Positions 25,501 through 31,500 of a stretch of 34,457 nt of DNA are shown one piece after another. The DNA comes from an uncultured Clostridia bacterium (GTDB lineage: Bacteria > Bacillota > Clostridia > Oscillospirales > Ruminococcaceae). The notes under the pieces were generated by a model that worked only from the letters and a program-made list of their open reading frames with translations, made no database searches and was not told the DNA's origin. Position 1 is the first letter of the stretch. Every line of letters begins with the position of its first letter. The DNA is taken from NCBI GenBank assembly GCA_947627985.1, contig CANQYD010000023.1, positions 1-34,457 on the forward strand. The letters are read 5' to 3'. Both the position numbers and the translations under genes were made by a program.

Positions 25501-28500
25501 TACATTTGCGTTAAGCGGCATAAGAATCGGCGGAGGAACCGCTCCGACGGCAGCCGCCCAGACTGTCGAAAACGTAACCGAATCCACCAAAAACAGCATT
25601 TCCCCGCTCAGCTTTGAGCTTACCTTCACCGAGGCGGGACTTTATACATTCAACCTCAGCGAGACGGTCGCCGATAAGTACGGCACTGCCGGCAACTGCG
25701 GATTTACACTTCCCGAGCTTCCCGCGGTGACGGTTACGGTGGTTGATAACGGCACCGGAAGCCTTGAAATCGAATCCTACAGATTGGGCTCCGGCGGTAA
25801 TGAAACAGGAAGCGAAGCGGTCATAGAAGCCGTAAACTTCTATAATCCCGTAAAGGTCGAAGATTTTGAGGTATTTATCGACAAGACCGTCGTCGGCGAC
25901 GAGCTCCCCGAGGGCTACGGCGAGTTTGAATTCACTCTTTCTCCCGACCCCGGAAATCCCTCGGGAGCGGACTTGGACGGCAATTCCGTGAAGGTAACGT
26001 ATTCTGATCTCGGCGCAAGAACGGAGGGGAAATATACCCTTAAAGACGGCGCAAAGAGCATATCGAAAATAGACTTTACGGAAGCCGGGACATATAACTT
26101 CACCGTGACGGAAAATCTCGGCTACGGCGGATTTACAGCCGATCGGGAAAGCTTCGCTCTGACGGTGAACGTCATCGACGACAAGGGCGTGCTTAAGATA
26201 GAGAGCTGCTCGGTGTCTCCCGATAACGGCGCTAAAATTTCGGATAATTCCGTTACAATCCCGTTTGTGAATGAATTTGACGCGGGAAGCACTTCCTTAA
26301 ACGTCGCCGTCAATAAGACCCTGACCGGAAACGCTCTTCCCAAAGGTCACGATTACGCCTTTACGTTTACTCTTTATGAAGACGGCGCTCCTGTCCTTGA
26401 AAGGACCGTCTCCGCCGGCGAGCTTACTCCCGGTACCGCGAAAGAGATACCCTTAGGCTCCATAACCTACGAAGCCGCGGGCAAGCATGTCTACACCGCG
26501 TCCGAGACGGTTACGGAAACCGTAAACGGCGAGAAGATCACAGACGTAAACGGCAATAATCACGGCTTCGGCAGGACCGACAGCTATACTTTGGAAGTTA
26601 CGGTTGATGATAAAGTCAGCGGAAGCGAGCAGGCTCTTGAAGTCGGCTGCGAAGGGGCTTCGGGATATGATACTTCCAAAAATCTCGCAACTCTTGACTT
26701 TACCAACACCTACACGCCCGAGGCTGCGGAATTTGCCCTCGGAGTTGCAAAGACCGTCAGCGGAAACGCTCTTCCCGCCGGTCATGAATATGATTTCGCC
26801 TTCACCCTTGACGGCGATTTCAGCGATGAAAAGACCGCGTCCGGAATCACCGAGGGCAATAAGGATTCAATCCCGGACATCATGTTCGATCTTCCCGAAT
26901 TCACCGAGGCAGGGGAGTATAAATACACCGTCTCTGAAAATGTGACCGAGAGATTTGAGGGAAATCCCGTCGCGGGCAAGAGCGGCTTTGCGGCAGTTGA
27001 TCCCATTGATGTTACCGTTAAGATTGTAGATGACGGCGGCAAGTTAAGAGTTGACGAATGCACGGTTGGCGGCGTATCTACGGGCAGGACCGATAAATAT
27101 CCGATACCGATAACCAACAGATATATCCCCGACTCCGTCAGCGTTGACGACCCGAAGACCCCGGGAGGCACTGATAACAACGTCGTTCAAATTTCAAAGA
27201 TTTTAAAGACCGAAAACGGCACCTTTATCGACTTCCCCGAGGCGTTTGCGTTTAACGCGACCGTCGCCGAGATCGACGGTGCGGAAAAGGTTCCCGAGCC
27301 CGGTACTGCCGGCTGGGGCGATGATTTCACGCCGTCCGCGGTCATTATGACGACCGGAGGAAAAGGCGGCAGCGGAAGCGTATCCGTCAGCGGGTTGAGA
27401 TTTTCAAAAGCCGGGGTATATAAAGTCGCCGTCGCGGAGGACAATTCCCCATATGCCAATTCTTACGGCAGCATAAGAAAAGATACGCATTCCGCCGAGA
27501 TCATCTACACCGTCTCGGACGAAGGCGGAAAGCTTGTCATCTCGGACGTCGATTACACAAAGACCGAATTTGTCAATACCTTTATCCCGAACCCGAAGAC
27601 GGTCGAAATGACCTTTGACAAGAAGCTCATAAACACGATGACGGGCGGAGATCGGCTTGCTTTGACCGAGGGTATAAACGACGGGCTCTACAACAAGTTT
27701 AAGACCCTCTATGACGGCAGGTTCAGCTTCACGATGAGCCACGACATCTTTGATCCAAAGGATATCGAGACCGACGTCGCGGATTCGGGAGCCGTAATGT
27801 CCTCCGACGGAAAAATAAACGCCGTCAATAAGATGAACAAGGTAAACCTCGGAAACGTAATCATCAAGCGCGAGGGAAGCTATACCTTCGTGATCAGCGA
27901 GAATCAGCCCTTAGAGAGCAGCAGAGCCGAGCGCGTCGGCTACGGTCGCAAACCGATAACCGTGACCTTTGACGTCACAGCCGATCCAAAGACGGGCGAA
28001 CTTTTGATTTCAGAGGACTACATGTACGGCGAAGACAGTTATGCCGAAAAGCCCGCGTTTATAAATACCTACGGACCGATACCCTGCACTCTTACCGTCA
28101 CCACACGCGTTGAAACCGACCCCGAAGGTCTTGAATTCGACAGAACCAAGCCGTTTGAGTATGAGATAAGAGTCTGGGGCGAGCACGTCGTCCCCGACAA
28201 AGATCGGGACTCCGAGGGCAGGCGCACCGCTACGTTCAGAATATTCTATGAAAAGCCTATTGCGCAGCTTGCGGCTCTTGAAAACGACGGTGAAGAGGAC
28301 ACGAGCGTTCCGGTAAAATTTGCCGAGACTGCCGAAAACTCCGGCATATACTCCTTCACCGTCGCGGGATACGGCGACAACAGCTTCACTATTGAAGATA
28401 TTCCCTACGGCAAAGTTTACTACTCTGTCACTCAGAAGCTCGGAGCATCCGATAACGCGCTCGGATATTCCTTCATAGATGTTAAGGAAAATTACACCTA

Positions 28501-31500
28501 TAAAGATTCCGCCGAAGCTGTCTCAAGGACAGAGGATCTGACCGACGCCGTTCGGGACGGTCCGCAGACGGAAACGGGAGAATTCTTCGGAGAATTTGAC
28601 GGCACAGTCATAACCTACCGAAATCTCTATACCGTAACCTCCGAGAGCGAGACGGTGCCCGCAATTGAAAAGAAGATGTCGGGCGAGAGGGGACTTATTG
28701 AGGGCGAAGAGTACGGCTTTGACGTGACCCTTGAGGATCCCGAAGGAGGAGCCTTGCTTTTAGGCGGCGAGAGGACCGTTACGGCAGTCGCTTCGGCTGA
28801 TCCCGTAACCGGTGAAGTCACGGCTGAGGCGGAAATCGGAAATATCACCTTCACTAAGCCCGGGGTATATACCGTCTCCGTCAGGGAGATAATCCCTGCG
28901 GGCGAACTTAAGGGAGTTTTGTATGACAATACCCTTTACACGGTAGTTTACACCGTCACTGATTACGATCCCGCTGCGGGAATCAGGGACGGAAAGCTTC
29001 GTGCGGACAGGAAGATTTACGCGGACGGCGAAGAGGCTGAAAGCATAGTCTTTACAAACGCCTACTCCGCTTCCGATACCGGTGAAGTGATCTTTGATAT
29101 CTCGGATATCGTCATTCCTTCCGACCCGAATGCCCTTGCCGACGATGAGGAGTACAGGTTCACCGTAACCGATGAAAACGGTCTTAATAAGGATACCGAA
29201 GCTTTGGCGACGGTGTATTCAAAAGATTATGACAGCGCGGAAGGATATGCCTCCGGAAAAACGTCCGTAAGCCTCGGAACATTCGGCGATCCGGGAACCT
29301 ACAGCTTCACCGTCTCCGAAATCCCGGGAAATACTCTCGGAATGATTTATGACCAAAATGTTCACACCGTGACGGTCGAGGTCAGGGACAATCTTAAGGG
29401 CGGGCTCGAGTACGAGGTCTATGCGGACGGGATATTAAACGGCAGCGCGGAATTTGTCAACCGCTATATGACCGGAAGCGTCACCGTTACAAATACCCTT
29501 ACCGGCACCGGAATAGACGCAACTCTGCCGTTTGAATATAAAGTGACGGTGACGGGCGCTGACAGTCTCCCGGGAATATATAACTGCGAAGTCGGATCAT
29601 CGGGAGGAATATCTCCCTATTCGTTCGGCGGGATCATCAACCCGCGCAGCACTTCATCCTCGGGAAAACTGTCAAACGGCGGAACGGTTGAACTTAAGCA
29701 CAACGGGAAATTCACAATATCGGGAATACCCGAGGGCGCGATGGTAAAGATCGGGCAGCTGCCTATGGAAGGATATACCACGTCGGTAAACGTCGAGGAA
29801 AGATATGACTTCTCGGCGACAGTCAGCGGGTCGGAAGAACTCAGGGCTGAATATCTCAACCGTCATTACACCGAATACGGCAGAATTGACGGCTTTGTGT
29901 CCAAGAGCCAGACATATCCCGGCGACGGCGAGAGCGTTCGCGTCGGAGATACTCTCAGTTACTCCATCGACTGGCGCAACCCGAAGTTAAGAGACTCCGT
30001 TGTAATCATCAAAGACACCCTTTCGGAAGGCGTCGATCTTATCAAAGCTTCGGACGGATATGAATACGACCCCGCCGCCCGCACGGTCACATGGAAGATA
30101 AACGCCAAAGGTCTTGAAGCGGGATCGGTCGATCTGAGCGTAAAGGTCAACGAGCAGGCTCCGAAGATCGGCAGCATAAACAACGCTTCTCATGCCGAGA
30201 TTTATGATGATACCGTTTCCGATCCGGAAGAAGACGAACCGTCTGCCGAAGACGATTCCGAGGAGATAATAAACCCCGTCGTCGCTTTAGGGCTTGTAAA
30301 GAATGAATCCCTTGACGGAGGCGAGCCGGTTGAATCCTTGAAAGTCAGAGCGGGAGATATCATCACCTACAACCTCACCGCCACGGTTTCGGGACCCGGA
30401 GCCGAGAATCTCACGATAGCCGACGTTATCCCCAAGGGGCTTGAATATGTCGGATCAAGCGACAAAAACGCAGTTTACGACCCCGTGACGGGAACCGTCA
30501 GATGGACGTTTGCGGATACGGTCGAGCCCGGCGAGATAACCGTCAGCTACAGCGTTAAAGTGCCGGAGGTGAGCGCGCCTGCCGGCTGGAGCTCCTGCGG
30601 ATATGTCTATGAAGGGCATGAAGCGGCTCCCGCGAGCGTGGGCGAAGATTATCCCTGGATATCTTCAAATTATGTTGAGGCGCTGCCCGTTTCCGATCTC
30701 ACCGTTAAAAAGACTGTGCATTCCGATGACGGCATAATTCCGGCGGGTATAAAATTCAGATTCACGGTGGAGATCACCGATGAAAACGGCATGCCTGCTT
30801 CGGGACTTATCTGCGAAAAAGACGGCGTAAGAAGCTCGGTGCCGGGCGGCAGACTTCTTGTAAATCTCGGAGACGGCGAATCCGTCACCCTCTGCGACGT
30901 CCCTGCCGGGTCGGCATACACGGTCTTCGAGGAGCCTGTCGCGAATTACAGTCCCGATCCCGGAAACGTATACGGCGGAATACTTAAGAACGTAGATACA
31001 GACGTCGGGATTGTCAACAACTATGAAAAACTCGGCAGCATAACAGTCACAAAGACCGTCAAGGGCACCGACGACGATATGCTTCGCAGGTTCGGATTTA
31101 CCATTACCCTTTCGGATACTTCAATAAACGGAACCTACGGAGACCTTGAATTTATCGGCGGTACGGCGCAATTCAGCCTTGCAAACGGCGAAGAGGCAAC
31201 GGCTGCCCTGCTTCCTGCCGGCATTGAATATACGGTTTATGAAAACGCCGGCGACGCCGAAGATTTCACAGTCACCGATTCCGGAAATACCATCGGCAAG
31301 GTCCCCGAAAACGGCGAGGCGACGGTTGCATTCATTAACGAAAGGAAACCCGTCGAGTCAGGAGGACTTACCGTTAAAAATACGGTTATAGGCGGCTCAA
31401 GGGCTTTCAGCTTCGAGGTTCGGGTCTACGGAGATCAGCCGATATCCGGTCAGTACGGAGACATGGTGTTTGACGGCGCCGGGACTGCGGTATTTACACT

